Below are positions 26,601 through 41,600 of a DNA stretch of 64,000 nucleotides, in pieces. Each line of letters starts with the position of its first letter. The first letter of the stretch is position 1. A program made the position numbers and the translations under genes. The notes under the pieces were generated by a model. The model made no database searches and had not been told where the DNA came from. It was given only the letters and a program-made list of their open reading frames with translations. Origin of the DNA: Siphonodentalium dalli (lineage: Eukaryota > Mollusca > Scaphopoda > Gadilida > Siphonodentaliidae). The stretch covers positions 187,415,122 through 187,479,121 of the forward strand of contig CP136069.1 of NCBI GenBank assembly GCA_032622095.1. Reading direction: 5' to 3'.

Positions 26601-29600
26601 AGAGTGTCACAATATGTTCTTTATCTTAAGTTAAAGTATGCCATAGAGTGTCACAATATGTTCTTTATGTTAAGGTAAAGTCTGTCATAGAGTGTCACAA
26701 TATGTTCTCCATCTTAATGTAAAGTCTGCCATAGAGTGTCACAATATGTTCTTTATCTTACAGTAAAGTATGTCATAGAGTGTCACAATATGTTCTTTAG
26801 GCCAAAGCGAAAAATAGGTGTGTTTCCACTCCCATCCATAAAAAAAACAGGGGCGGGGGGTGGCTTTTCACTTTTATATTTTTTTTCCACTTTATCTTAA
26901 GGTAAAGTCTGCCATAGAGTGTCACACTATGTTCTTTATCTTAAGGTAAAGTCTGCCATAGAGGCTCACAATATGTTCTTTATCTTAAGGTAAAGTCTGT
27001 CATAGAGTGTCTCAATATTTTCCTTATCTTAAGGTAAAGTCTGTCATAGAGGGTCACAATATGTTCTTTATCTTAAGGTAAAGTCTGCCTTAGAGTGACT
27101 TCTTTATCTTAAGGTAAAGTCATAGAGTGTTACAATATGTTCTTTATCTTAAGGTAAAGTCTGCCATAGAGGGTCACAATATGTTCTTTATCTTAAGGTA
27201 AAGTCTGTCATAGAGTGTCTCAATATTTTCCTTATCTTAAGGTAAAGTCTGTCATAGAGGGTCACAATATGTTCTTTATCTTAAGGTAAAGTCTGCATTA
27301 GAGTGACTTCTTTATCTTAAGGTAAAGTCTGTCATAGAGTGTTACAATATGTTCTTTATCTTAAGGTAAAGTCTGCCATAGAGTGTCACAAAATTGTCTT
27401 TATCTTAAGGTAAAGTCTGTCATAGAGGGTTACAATATGTTCTTTATCTTAAGGTAAAGTCTGTCATTGAGTGTTACAACATGTTCTTTATCTTAATGTA
27501 AAGTTTGCCATAGAGTGTCTCAATATTTTCCTTATCTTAAGGTAAAGTCTGTCATAGAGGGTCACAATATGTTCTTTATCTTAAGGTAAAGTCTGCCTTA
27601 GAGTGACTTCTTTATCTTAAGGTAAAGTCTGTCATAGAGTGTTACAATATGTTCTTTATCTTAAGGTAAAGTCTGCCATAGAGTGTCACAAAATTGTCTT
27701 TATCTTAAGGTAAAGTCTGTCATAGAGGGTTACAATATGTTCTTTATCTTAAGGTAAAGTCTGTCATTGAGTGTTACAACATGTTCTTTATCTTAATGTA
27801 AAGTTTGCCATAGAGTGTCACAATGTTTTCTTTATTAGTCCAGTTTTTCAAAAACTCGACTTATGGTTTGACGAGGGACGGGCAGCGGCGGGGCGGACCT
27901 AAAGAATGCCTTATAACTTTGACATTTGTGAATGGATTCCAAAAATTTTTGTTGGTATGGCAGTTGCTACCAATGACTATTTACTGCCTGTAGAAAATGG
28001 GTCACGTCCGAACTTTTTTACAAGAGTTATCCATCTTAGATGGTTTTTAGTTAAGTTTTTCACCGATAGCGCGATAACTCACGCAAATATTAACCAATTT
28101 CAACAATATTTGGTATATGAGACTCTTCAAACAATATCTTGGACGAGTTCGAAAACCAGGTTTGTCCGAGAAAAAACATTCCGGAGTTATGGGTCTTAGT
28201 TTGTCTTTTAGCAAATTTATCACCGTTAGCGCGATAACTCAATGAAATATTAACCGATTTCAACAATATTTGGTATATGAGTCTCCTGCAACAATATCTC
28301 GGACGACTTCGAAAACCGGGTTTGTCCGAATTTTTTTTGCGGAGTTATGGGTCTTAGTTTGTCTATTTTAGCAATTTTATCACCGTTAGCACAATAACTC
28401 GATGAAATATTAACCGATTTCAACAATATTTGGTATATGAGTCTCCTGCAACAATATCTCGAACGAATTCGAAAATCAGGTTTGTCCGAATTTTTTTCGC
28501 GGAGTTATGGGTCTTAGTTTGTCTATTTTAGCAATTTTATCACCGTTAGCGTGATAACTCGATGAAATATTAACCGATTTCAACAATATTTGGTGTATGA
28601 GTCTCCTGCAACAATATCTCGGACGAGTTCGAAAACCAGGTTTGTCCGAATTTTTTTTGGTAGAGTTATGGGTCTTAGTTTGTCTATTTTTAGCAATGTT
28701 ATCACCGTTAGCGCGTTAACTCAATGAAATATTAACCGATTTAAAAAATATTGGGTATATGAGTCTATTGCAACAATATCTCGGACGAGTTCGAAAACCT
28801 GGTTTGTCCAATATTTTTTCCCGGAGTTATGGGTCTTAGTTTGTCTATTTTAATCACAATTTTATCACCGTTAGTGCGATAACTCAATGAAATATTAACG
28901 GATTCAATTGATATTTGGTATATAGGTCTATTGCAATAATATATCACCGTCCAACTTTTTTTCCCTGAGTTATGCACCTTATTGGCAGAAGTTTGGTTCG
29001 ACTGCCAAAAAACTCGACAAAAGCATCTTAGATGCGTACCCCTTGTCTTTAGGTCAAATCTGTCATAGAGGGTCACAATATGTTCTTTATCTTAAGGTAA
29101 AGTCTGCCATAGAGTGACTTCTTTATCTTAAGGTAAAGTCTGTCATAGAGTGTCGCAATATGTTCTTTATCTTGGTATATTCCCACTATATTCAATTTTC
29201 CTTCTGATTTTTACATACAATAGCTCTTCCCTTTCTAGTTAGAGGGTTCTTAACCCTTTCTATGCTAAATACTCATTGACAAGTAGTTCCCTAAGGAAAT
29301 GTTCAGATAATAAGTTCAACAAACGACATATGATGGGAGAATGTTGTTTCTGTGTATACATTTTCCACCAATGAATATGAAAATGTTCTTATATTATCTA
29401 TATTTTTTGTCTGTCATCTGCTGTTATTACCTGAAGACCCCTTCAAATGAATAATAGACCGTTCCAATGTGTACCTCTATGCCTGAAAGGGAAAAACCAT
29501 TTAGTATAGAAGGGGTTAACCTCCTCCTCACTGCTGTGCTAGTGCTGATGTTATTGCCATTTTCCAGTTGAAAAATATTGATCAAATATGTCAAATTTCA

Positions 29601-32600
29601 CAATAAAATTGAAACATGCTCCGCTTCCTTATACAATTATGTATTAGGAAACACCTCTCAATCACATACCCAGTTGATGAGAAACTTCAATTTTATCATT
29701 TTCATTGGTCGCCCAATTGCAATGAACAATGCATCGTGTCAACTACGTTAGTGAAAACCCTGTGCCAATGCATTCTCTTATAAATGCGAGTTCCCACGGG
29801 AAGCATCGCATATATAAGAGAATACATCGGTCTAACAATATATACTTTGATCTTGTAAGCCAGTGCATTCTCTTATATATATGCGAGGCTCCCTATGGAA
29901 GACTTGCATATCTAAGAGAATGCACTGGCACAGGGTCTTTGATGCTGCACCAGCGCAGCTCCTGTCATGAAATGGTAAAGTGACAACCAATTGTTTTAGG
30001 CCTACAGTATTTCATGAATTGCCAGCTTTTGATTAAAGTATTCATTTGAAAGGATGTTCTGATATGTTTAATAAAAAACTGTAGTCTCAGGCCTGGCATT
30101 CTGAGGCGAGCGATAAAATCGCTCGCCTACCGCCCGCCTGAAAATAATCCAGGCGGACGAAATAACGCCCTCCCAAACGGCAAAACATCGCTCTCCAGGA
30201 CCCGGTTGTAAGTAATGATCTATGTACTAACAGAGTCGGCAACGAAGTGTTAAACGATGTCGGTATGGGACCTTTGATCTATAAGCCGCATTCCGACTGT
30301 CCATGGCGAAATGTACAAGCGATATTGATTACGTTGTAGTCATGAATGCCCTGGTTATTATGTAAGCGGCAGTGTGGGTTATCTATAGTCTGACTATAGT
30401 TTATATCAATGTTCAGATTTAATCGGATTATGAAAACAATAAGCCCGGCGCTTTATTCGTGATCCATTGTCTACTTAGAGGATGTTACAATGGCGACTAA
30501 TTGCATGTTTAACAAAAGCCAGTGAGTGTAAGTATTTATCAGCACTGACAAGGCAGTTGTATTTCTACTAAAACGGCATTCTGAACCTGTGACCTCTGGG
30601 GGCAAACGGTGACGGAATCTGATGAGGTTTGCCGAATGCTAAAACGTATAAAAAACGTATACACCGCGTTTGATGTTGTTCCGTCAATCTCGGATTCATT
30701 TTAATTGACGGAGACAGATTAACCCTCTTATAGCCAGTTATAGCTGACCATCACAGTGATCATACACTATAATAGTGATGTTACGGTTAACCGACCACGG
30801 CAAATCCGTGACCGGTCACGGCCATAGTTGGTGGTTAACCGGTTAACCGCCCCAGCTCTAATTTTTATCAATACTGTACATGTGGAGTGGAATATTTACT
30901 ATGTCTGATTTTGGCAAACATTTTCGCCCTCCTAGACCTTTTCAGGAGGGCGATTTTTAGCTCTCCTAGATTTCTGAGAATGCCAGGCCTGTAGTCTATC
31001 TTTTCAAATTCTTACCAGTCTATTCCTGCTAATGAATGCATATAAATCCATGTGGACTTTCTCAGCCATCCATCTGCATGTCGAGTTATCTGTGACTAAA
31101 ATATACTCCCAGCACTAATGCAGGGCGCCTGGGTGTGAACCGCACTGGCTTTATACCATACGGTGACTCCAGCATACAACCAGTAATTAATTAGCTCTCC
31201 ATATTCCTTTCATATCTCAGCCTGTGGGAACATGGCAGGGCACCCTGGCAAATTAATCACCGTTTATTATTCGATGTATAAAATGTTAAATTGTATTCAT
31301 ATTTTTAAAGGAAAAACAGAATTGCAATTAGCCAATAAAACGATAATAACAATTATGACGCAGCAAAACAAAGTTATCAAATGAATTATATTTTTTAGAA
31401 AATCAGCAAAATATAATTGAATTAGTTTCCAAAACGACAATTTAACGCTTTAGTTCGTTCAATGCAAACGGAACCCAAAACCATGTATTTCCTATAAACA
31501 ATGCGCAAACGATCGTGCATGAACATGTTTTTATCGCTAATTGCATGAATTCAGTTCTTTCTAATTTCGGGTGTAGATTATATTTTTATTTATACATGCA
31601 CATGGGTAATTTCCGTATTTATCAACGGATTCGAGCCATTGAAGTCTCAAACCACAACCGCGGATTCCAATTATACACTTGGTACATTTCGTTTTTGTCA
31701 AAAGCTGAAGTTTAATGAAATAAAAAAAATGCGATATATAGTATCAGCTTATTTTTCGATGTGTCACATGATTACGTAACTTACCCACATGCCAGACAGC
31801 AGACTGCGGCGACATAACCTTTGATCTACCGCCGACGGACTGGGTCTGGTAATGCTATTTTTAACATGGCGTAAGGTAATTAGCCTGTCACACGGACTTC
31901 TTTTCTAATGAAGCGAGAACGAAATGAGGCTGGGTGTGGGTGCGACAGACTTATTATACCAAAGGCTCGCGCGGCTGCCCAGAATGCTTCACTCCGAAAC
32001 CGCTATATCGTGAAATATTTAGTCAGCCCATATGAATATCTTTATTGGATATTATAGAGCTATATTCTCCCGACATATAGCCGTTTTCCAATCGAAAATA
32101 TATCCACGGGAACTTTGATTTATTTTAAATTTACCAGACCTGGGTGTGGGTGCGGTTTGGATATTCACAGTCATCGGCAAACTATTTAATACTTCTTATA
32201 CACAAGGCTCGCGCGGCTGTCAGAACGTTTCACTTTGAAACCGTTATATCTTGAAATATTAAGTCACAGCATATGATTCTATTTATTGGATATTATAGAG
32301 CTATATTCTCCCGACATATAGCCGTTTTCCAATCGAAAATATATCCACGGGGACTTTGATTTATTTTCAATTTACCAGACCTGGGTCTGGGTGCGGTTGG
32401 TATATTCACAGTCATCGGCAAACTATTTAATACTTCTTATACACAAGGCTCGCGCGGCTGTCAGAACGTTTCACTTTGAAACCGTTATATCTTGAAATAT
32501 TTAGTCACAGCATATGATTCTATTTATTGGATATTATAGAGCTATATTCTCCCGACATATAGCCGTTTTCAAATCGAAAATATATCCACGGGAACTTTGA

Positions 32601-35600
32601 TTTATTTTCAATTTACCAGACCTGGGTGTGGGTGCGGTTTGGATATTCACACTCATCGGCAAACTATTTAATACTTCTTATACACAAGGCTCGCGCGGCT
32701 GTCAGAACGTTTCACTTTGAAACCGTTATATCTTGAAATATTAAGTCACAGCATATGATTCTATTTATTGGATATTATAGAGCTATATTCTCCCGACATA
32801 TAGCCGTTTTCCAATCGAAAATATATCCACGGGAACTTTGATTTATTCTCAATTTACCAGACCTGGGTGTGGGTGCGGTTCGGATATTCACAGTCATCGG
32901 CAAACTATTTAATACTTGTTATACACAAGGCTCGCGCGGCTGTCAGAAAGTTTCACTTTGAAACCGTTATATCTTGAAATATTAAGTCACAGCATATGAT
33001 TCTATTTATTGGATATTATAGAGCTATATTCTCCCGACATATAGCCGTTTTCCAATCGAAAATATATCCACGGGAACTTTGATTTATTTTCAATTTACCA
33101 GACCTGGGTGTGGGTGCGGTTGGGATATTCACAGTCATCGGCAAACTATTTAATACTTCTTATACACAAGGCTCGCGTGGCTGTCAGAACGTTTCACTTT
33201 GAAACCGTTATATCTTGAAATATTAAGTCACAGCATATGATTCTATTTATTGGATATTATAGAGCTATATTCTCCCGACATATAGCCGTTTTCCAATCGA
33301 AAATATATCCACGGGGACTTTGATTTATTTTCAATTTACCAGACCTGGGTCTGGGTGCGGTTGGTATATTCACAGTCATCGGCAAACTATTTAATACTTC
33401 TTATACACAAGGCTCGCGCGGCTGTCAGAACGTTTCACTTTGAAACCGTTATATCTTGAAATATTTAGTCACAGCATATGATTCTATTTATTGGATATTA
33501 TAGAGCTATATTCTCCCGACATATAGCCGTTTTCAAATCGAAAATATATCCACGGGAACTTTGATTTATTTTCAATTTACCAGACCTGGGTGTGGGTGCG
33601 GTTCGGATATTCACACTCATCGGCAAACTATTTAATACTTCTTATACACAAGGCTCGCGTGGCTGTCAGAACGTTTCACTTTGAAACCGTTATATCTTGA
33701 AATATTAAGTCACAGCATATGATTCTATTTATTGGATATTGTAGATCTATTTTTCCCCGACAGATACCCGTTTTCCAATCGAAAATATATCCACGGGAAC
33801 ATTGATTCATTTTCAATTTACCAGACCTGGGTGTGGGTGCGGTTGGGATATTCTCAGTCATCAGCAAACTATTTAATACTTCTTATACTGGCACGGTATA
33901 TTTGTTTGGTTCCTATTTTGTCGGTTCATAGATGCCGACCAAAATATTATAGCTGAGTTTAGGCGGAGAAAACTCAGAAAATTTTCGGAAGATTAGTTTG
34001 CTACCAGTTACCATACCTAAACAGAGTGTCTTGCTACCTGTCTTCCTTTTTAAATGTAAGTTAAGTTTTAAAACTTTTAATTTCGTTTATTTATCATTTC
34101 AGATTCAGGTTTTTTTTTAAATCATAAAAATTAAATTAAAATTTTTAAAAAGTTAAACTTTGAATTTAAAATTTAAAATTATAAACTTGCAATGAAAAAG
34201 ACAGTTTTATGGTGAATATTAGGCTGGACTGAGGATCTAAAAATGTGAAGGAAAAAAAAATTTAATTAAATTTTAAAATTAAAAAAATGAAATTTGAAAC
34301 GTGATATACATTGCTTATGAAGACATATCTAAGCAGCTGACTGCAAATTAATTAGTATAACAAGCCTTAAAGGGTAAACATACGAGCTGTGTTGTCACTG
34401 TGATTACCAGCATACCGGCCGTCAGCGTTAGTTAATTAGACAGCGCTGTCTAATTAACTAACGCTAGCGGCTGGTATGCAATAACCCAGTGCGGTTCAGA
34501 TGGCTCTGGATTTAGTCACAGTTAACTCGACATGTGCTTGCATTATTTGAATAAGTGTAAATATAAAAAAACCAATACGGTGCTTACTTTTAAAATCAAG
34601 GATCAAAGGACTAATCGCAAACTCCCTAATTAATAAAAGTAATTCAGTAATAAAAGTATACATCGGAATGGTCAATTATTCATCTGGAGGGATGTTCAGG
34701 TAATAAGGACAGATGAAAATATAATGCAAGTTCTGAGGGATTCAGACATTCCTATTAAATGGTGAACAGTTCCAAAGGGAACTGGCAGTACTTGTTAATG
34801 AGTATTTAGTATAGAAAGAGTTAATGCTGTTCTAATTTCAGCTCATCGAGGACACAGGACCTGTATATGTTGTGGAAGCATTGTTGCATCTGACTAAGGA
34901 GAGTGCACAAAGCAGGAATAGTACCATGATCAAACCATGTCCTCCAGGAGAAAAAGGGGAAATGCAGGTATGTCTCCTACACATCCCCCTCATCATCAAT
35001 AGTACCATGATCAAACCATGTCCTCCAGGAGAAAAAGGGGAAATGCAGGTATGACCCCTACACATCTCCTTCCCCACCTCTCATCAGGAATAGTACCATG
35101 ATCAAGTCATGCCCTCCAAGAGAAAAAGGGGAAATGCAGGTATGACCCCTACACATCCCCTTCCCCACCCATCAACAGGAATAGTACCATGATTAAACCA
35201 TGCCCTCTAGGAGAGAAAGGGGAAATGCAGGTATGACCCCCTACACATCCCCTTCCCCACCCCTCAACAGGAATAGTACCATGATCAAACCATGTCCTCC
35301 AGGAGAAAAAGGGGAAATGCAGGTATGACCCCCTACACATCCCCTTCCCCACCCCTCAACGGGAATAGTACCATGATCAAGCCAGCCCTCCAGGAGAGGA
35401 ACAGATCTATGATATTAAACACTGGTTAAGAAGTCATGGCCCTTTTTCTGGTGCCTCAGGTGCTTGAAGAAAAATACTAGTTTGAGTCAGACCAACTGAA
35501 CAATTTCCTTCAGCATACCCTACAGGCCACATCCCTCATCATCAAACTTCAACTCTGGATGGGAGCTCTCAAATTTATATGATTTTAGATGAAAAACAGC

Positions 35601-38600
35601 AGTCAAACTTCATATGGATCTTTAGGGTCACCTCTAGATTTCTATCTTCCAAATTTCATTATAAAACATGGCCACCAGTCGCTGTCTTGGATTTTACTCT
35701 TTGCATGACTAAATAATTTGGCACACCTTAAAGACCGTAAAGCTTCTCTGTGGGCTGATAATAGTTTCAAAATACAGACAATATATGGAAACTTTGAAAG
35801 TATTTGTTCGCCAAATTTAAGATACATGCATATAGAAATATTTTAAATGAATGTCAAACAATATAGAATGTATGCTCATTATTTTGTTTCATTTGATAGG
35901 TTGTTCCTGTACTGCTACATCTGGTAGAAGCCATCAGCGCTGTGCGACTGTACATACCTCAAGATCTGCGTCCATCAGATAACAGACAGAGTGTCTACAA
36001 GTCAATACAGGTAACATTAAGTTCAAATATTTGCAGGACGTTACACAAACTGGTTTAATGACATTCACAAAACATGGGTCATTTTTTGTCTACCAGAAAC
36101 CAAGAGAACACAAAAACCTCAGATGCATCGTCTACAAGAAACTTGATTTATATTTACATTTGATTTATATTTATATATGATTCAGGGTTCCTGATTTCAT
36201 CAGAGATTCTTGTAAACATCATCTGGGTTTCTTTGGGGGGTTTTCACTCAGTGTGTACAAAGTTATTGATAAGCCATGTGATGGTTAAAGATTATTTTAA
36301 TCAGAGTTATGCCACTTGTTTCTATTTGTAAAATTTTTATGTCCGTTAGCGCGATAACTTGAACAAACGTCAACCAATTTCATCCATATTTGGAACATGG
36401 ATCTTTCACAACAATATCTTGAACAAGTTAGAAAACCAGATTTGTCCGATTCTGTTTACCTGAGTTACCTCTTAGTATGTCTATTTTTAGCAGTTTTATG
36501 ATGGTTAGTGCGATAACTTGAACAAACATCAACTGATTACATTCTTCTTTGATATGTGATCTTTCACAACAATATCTCGATCAAGATTTAAAACCATGTT
36601 TGTCTGATTTATTTTACCTGAGTTATGGCACTTAGATCGTCCTTTCTTTAGCAATTGTATGACCCTTAGTGTGATAACTGTCATATTGGGTATATGGATA
36701 TTTCACAACAATATCTCAATCGCTTTCGAAAACCAGATTTCACTTGAGTTACGGAGCTTAGTTTGTCTTTTTTTAGCAATTTGATGAAAGTTAGTGCGAA
36801 AACTTGAACAAATATCATACGATTACATTCATATTGGATGTATGGATCTGTCACAACGATATCTGGATTGAGTTCGAAGACCAGGTTTGTCCAATTTATT
36901 TTTATTTACCTGAGTTATGGACCTTATTTCTGAGATATGGTTCATTAGTTTGTCCATTTTTAGTGATTCTCGGTTAATCAGATTTGCTCTTATGGGCAAA
37001 AAAACTCGACCAGAGCCATCTTTGATTCGCAACTCTTGTTTGTTATTGTATAGTGCCTCAATCTGCATTAATTATAATGCAATATTATCAGTATACATCT
37101 ATGTTATAACAAAATATGTTTATTATAGGAAGTTAAAAAGCGGTTTCCAGATGGCTTACCTTACTTGGATCCCATTGAGGATATGGGAATAAAAGACAAA
37201 GGTCTACAAGAAACAGTCAAGGTAAGGCCAAAAAATTTACAAATTTGCAAATTATTTTCACGTCTGGATGACAATTTAAGTTATTGTTGTTAACCAGTTG
37301 CAATTGTGTTACATTGAAAATGACCCAAAAAAAAGAACATTTTCTGATCTACATCAGATTAGTGTGCCTGTCATTTGCCGAATGAGGTCCCCAGAGGGTG
37401 AATTTAGTGATGCTATCCCACATAGCAGGCTAGCATCACTAAATTCACCCTCTGGGAACCCCATTCTGCATGACCTCATCTACCATGGGAGACATAGACT
37501 CAGATTGAAGTTCCCAAATGGTGAATATTGTGATGTACACCTCAATTATGCAATTTGGGGATAAAGAGAAACTAAACTGAAAAAGAAATAGAATCTTTGT
37601 GAACAAGTTTCTTTAGAAATTGGATAACAAAGAAACTTTGGCCAAGATGAGGCCTAAGCAGAATGAGGTCCCCAGAGGGTGCATTTGGTGATTCTAGCCC
37701 GCTATGCTGGATAGCATCACTAAATTCACCCTCTGGGGACCTCATTCTGCAAAGGACAGGCACCTTATTCTCAGGTCTGCTTCTGATATCAAATATCTCA
37801 GATACAAGGTATTTGGGTGGAACTTTTGTGTTAATTTTTTTATTGCACACTCAATGGCTTATTTGTGCGAAATACAGCAAAATACAGAAGATTTCAAAAC
37901 GTTCAATAAACAATTGTGTATTGTTCTTGAACAATACAAACCGATTACGTCAACAACGCCATTGGCGACGTCAACCGTATCAGACAATTTCTTCACTAAA
38001 TTATTAGGTATAGTCTACACTAAGCACACATTTGTGCAATTAAATAAACAATATAGACCTAAATTTTAGTACAGTACAAGCTATAATCTTCAGAGTGTGC
38101 AATAAACATAGAACAAGACAGTTTTGTGAACATGTTCACGTTATTGCACTCGTTTGTCATGCCGCGAGGTAAAACTCGAACCTCCGGTTCTCGTTTTACC
38201 ATCGCGTCAGAACAAACTCGTGCAATAACGTTATCATGTTCACACACTTGTGTCATTCTATCTATTTCCTCCTATTGTCGCCTGGTGGTAGTCAGGAATT
38301 TCATTAGCACATTTTAACTCAACTTTACTTTGTAAAGTTTCAGCCATTGCCATGATTTGGTATCTGTTATCATTACGAAAATGCATATTCCATCAACAGT
38401 TTCCATTAGCACGGGCTACAGATCGTAACTTGGGTCGGATCATTATAAAATTTGTCATGACTGTCGACATTGAGATGTAGATGGGAATGAATCATTTATG
38501 GGTCATTCTGCAAAAAAAAAACATGGTCAACAGTGGTCATCTTGGAATTCAAAATTCAACCCATTAGCACAGGCAACAGGCCTTACATTTGTCTGCTCAT

Positions 38601-41600
38601 CATAAAATTTCTAATGGATGTTGACATTGACATGTAGATGGGAACGAGTCATTTTGGCATTATTCGACCAAAAAACATGGCCATCATTGGCCTTCTTGTT
38701 TTTCAGTATTAAGCAATGTAAATCTGTTAGCATGGGTTACTGGCCGTACCGTTGGTTATGAAATTTGTCACGGCTGTTGATGTTGACATGTAGATGGGAA
38801 TGAGTCACATCTCTCATCTGATCGTCACCAAACTTCATATGGATTTGGGGTGACCTTTAGTTTGCAGCCTCCCTTTTTTTCTGAAATTTATTAAGAAACA
38901 TGGCCACCAGCAGCCATTTTGGATTTCAAATTTGAATCAATCACATACCCTGCAGTCCGCATTTGAGAATAGTTTTGATAATTTACAGGCATGATTAGAA
39001 TCACCTTTAGATGGCAGCTATCGAATTAGAACTAATTTCGAAGAAAACATGGCTCCCTGCAGCCATCTTTGATTTTACTCTTTGCATGACTAAATCCTTC
39101 AGCACACCATACAGATGACATCCCTCATTCGATCATCACCAGACTTCATACTGATCTTCAGGGTCATCACTAAATGGGAGCCCTCAAAGTTTTTGAATAT
39201 TTTTTGAAAAAAATTGTTGTCTACGGGGATCTTGGATTTTGCTCTTTGCATGACTAAATCCTTCGTCACACACTAAGCAGCCCGCATTTATTGGATAATT
39301 GTTTTGGAAATTTACAGACATGTTTAGGATCACCTTTAGATGGTAGCTATCAAATTTGAATGATTTTCAATGAAAAACATGGCCACCAGCAGCCATATTA
39401 CATTGACATTTCAACTTTCCACTCTAATCGCTCCATTGGCTGTATCATATGAAATGAACCCTTTCCAAGTTGAGCTACAGTGTCATTGACACTTTCATTT
39501 CTCTCCTTGTGGTTGATTTGAACTAGTAAATGCTGTCTAGAATACTTTAATCAACAAATATGCATAGCAATACAATATCTGTCATTGATCAATCCACTTT
39601 CGATTCTGTTTCAGAAAATTGAGGCATTTGAACACCGAATGTATTCACATCCTCTACAGAAAGATACTCGATTACCTGATTTGTATTCCATGTATGAGAA
39701 AAAAGCAAAGGTTTGGTTTATAGCTTTTTATTTTCTTCAGACATTCATGCCTAAGCCAAACATTAAATATTCATCAAGCTAATTTTTAGCCTATAAATAA
39801 TTGTTTTGTTGTGGTCTACACATTGCAATAGTTGTGCTAATGTAAAATTTTCCAGGATATGGTATTTCTGTCAGACAATTGCCAGTGATAGGATCTGCTT
39901 ACTACTACTAGTCTGATTTTCTGCCAAGCTTCTGCGTTGTGTTGATTGTGATACGCCACATATGCGTTAAAGAGTGTTAGTTCACTCATTTGTTGATGAA
40001 AACTCTCAGTATAATATTCAAAGATTTCAAAGGTTTATTAGAGGACAAATCATAAATAAATGATGTCTGTCTTATACAGTAATGCCCTAAAGAATCTATT
40101 CCTTAACCACAGCAGAATTATGGGTAACTTTTCAGGATTTAGTCTGAAATATGGCTTATGACTACATGGTAAAAACATGTGTATAGAGTCTCTGGCTATG
40201 TTGGTTGATATATATATAAGTACTGTAAAAATGATTGTTCTAGTAATCTGGCTGATCAATTCCTGTATGTACTTTTAACAGATATCCAATGAAATAAAAT
40301 CCTTGAAAGCAGAATTGAAGAAAAAGAAGTCACTACTACAAATGGATGAACTGAAGTGTAGAAAGCGGGTGTTACGTCGGATGGGTTACGCGACAGCTTC
40401 CGATGTTATCGAGCTCAAAGGGAGAGTGGCTTGTGAGATTAGCAGGTAAAAATAAGCAAGCCTGCAAATAATGAGGTCATCAGAGGTTGAATATAGTGGC
40501 GCTATCCCGCACAGTGGGCTAGCATCACCAAATTCACCCTCTGGGGACCTCATTGTGCTTAGGCCTCATCTTCTGGGAAGTATCTACAGTCTCAAATTAA
40601 AATTTAGATTTTACTTTTCCCATCTGTTCAGTTTCTATATCCCCTAATCTACAGAAGATAAAATGCATACAGTAATCGAGGTGACTAATGGGTGAACATC
40701 ACCAACTTCCACTAGGGAATTTCAATCTGATCATAGTTCTCCCACAGCAGTTGAGGCCTGAGCAGAATGAGGTCCCCAGAGGGTGAATTTGGTGATGCTA
40801 TCTCGCTGATAGCATCATCGCTGATAGCATCACTAAATTAACCCTCTGGGGATCTCATTCTGCAAATGACAGATACATTATTTGCAACCTTGAAAATAAG
40901 GGAACTGCAATATTGTATTCGTACCATAATATAATTAACCCTTTACCCAACAAACCGGCCAAAACCGGCCAAATAAAGCTTCAACAGCCTAAAATATCTT
41001 CGGTCTGTCTCAATAGAACCATACAAATATGGATATCATTGGAACCGGCTCCTTGACCACATTGTGATAGTTACAGTTATGCCCTGTGCCAATGCATTCT
41101 CTTATATATGCGAGTCGACCATAGGTCGCCTCGCATATATAAGAGAATGCATTGGCCTAAAAAAATGGCCATTACGTCAGTCAATTGTTCATCGCGTCCA
41201 TTATACAGAATAATGGATGGTAATTTTACTTTTTACCATTTTTTCTTACATTCTTTAACAATTTTATAATTTTTAATGTGTTAAGCCAATGCATTCTCTT
41301 ATATATGCGAGGCGACCTATGGTCGACTCGCATATATAAGAGAATGCATTGGCACAGGGCCCTTCTGTTGGGTAAAGGGTTAAACAGCTGCACCCACAAT
41401 TGATCTGGGTTCTAAATACAGATTTTTTCTTTGTTGATGACATCTTCATCCATCTATGCATATTTGTTTATCGTCATTTGGGTGCCTTTACTGTGTAAAC
41501 AATTCTTCCTTCATGATTTATTCTTGAAGATAGAAGATTGAAACATTGGGGGATTGTTACTGACATATTCAAGATCTGCATGTATATAGATGACACAATT

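Larger units (their letters stand above)
31077..34534. mobile_element. 3.5-kb inverted-repeat element carrying a 241-bp satellite
   Basis: Left GCATGTCGAGTTATCTGTGA and GTGTGAACCGCACTGG with TACCATACGG; right end is the inverse (CCAGTGCGGTTCAG, TAGTCACAGTTAACTCGACA, TGGTATGC). Arms about 100 bp, imperfect. The satellite array fills the middle; a strong palindrome lies next to the right arm. No transposase seen. Confidence 0.65.
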
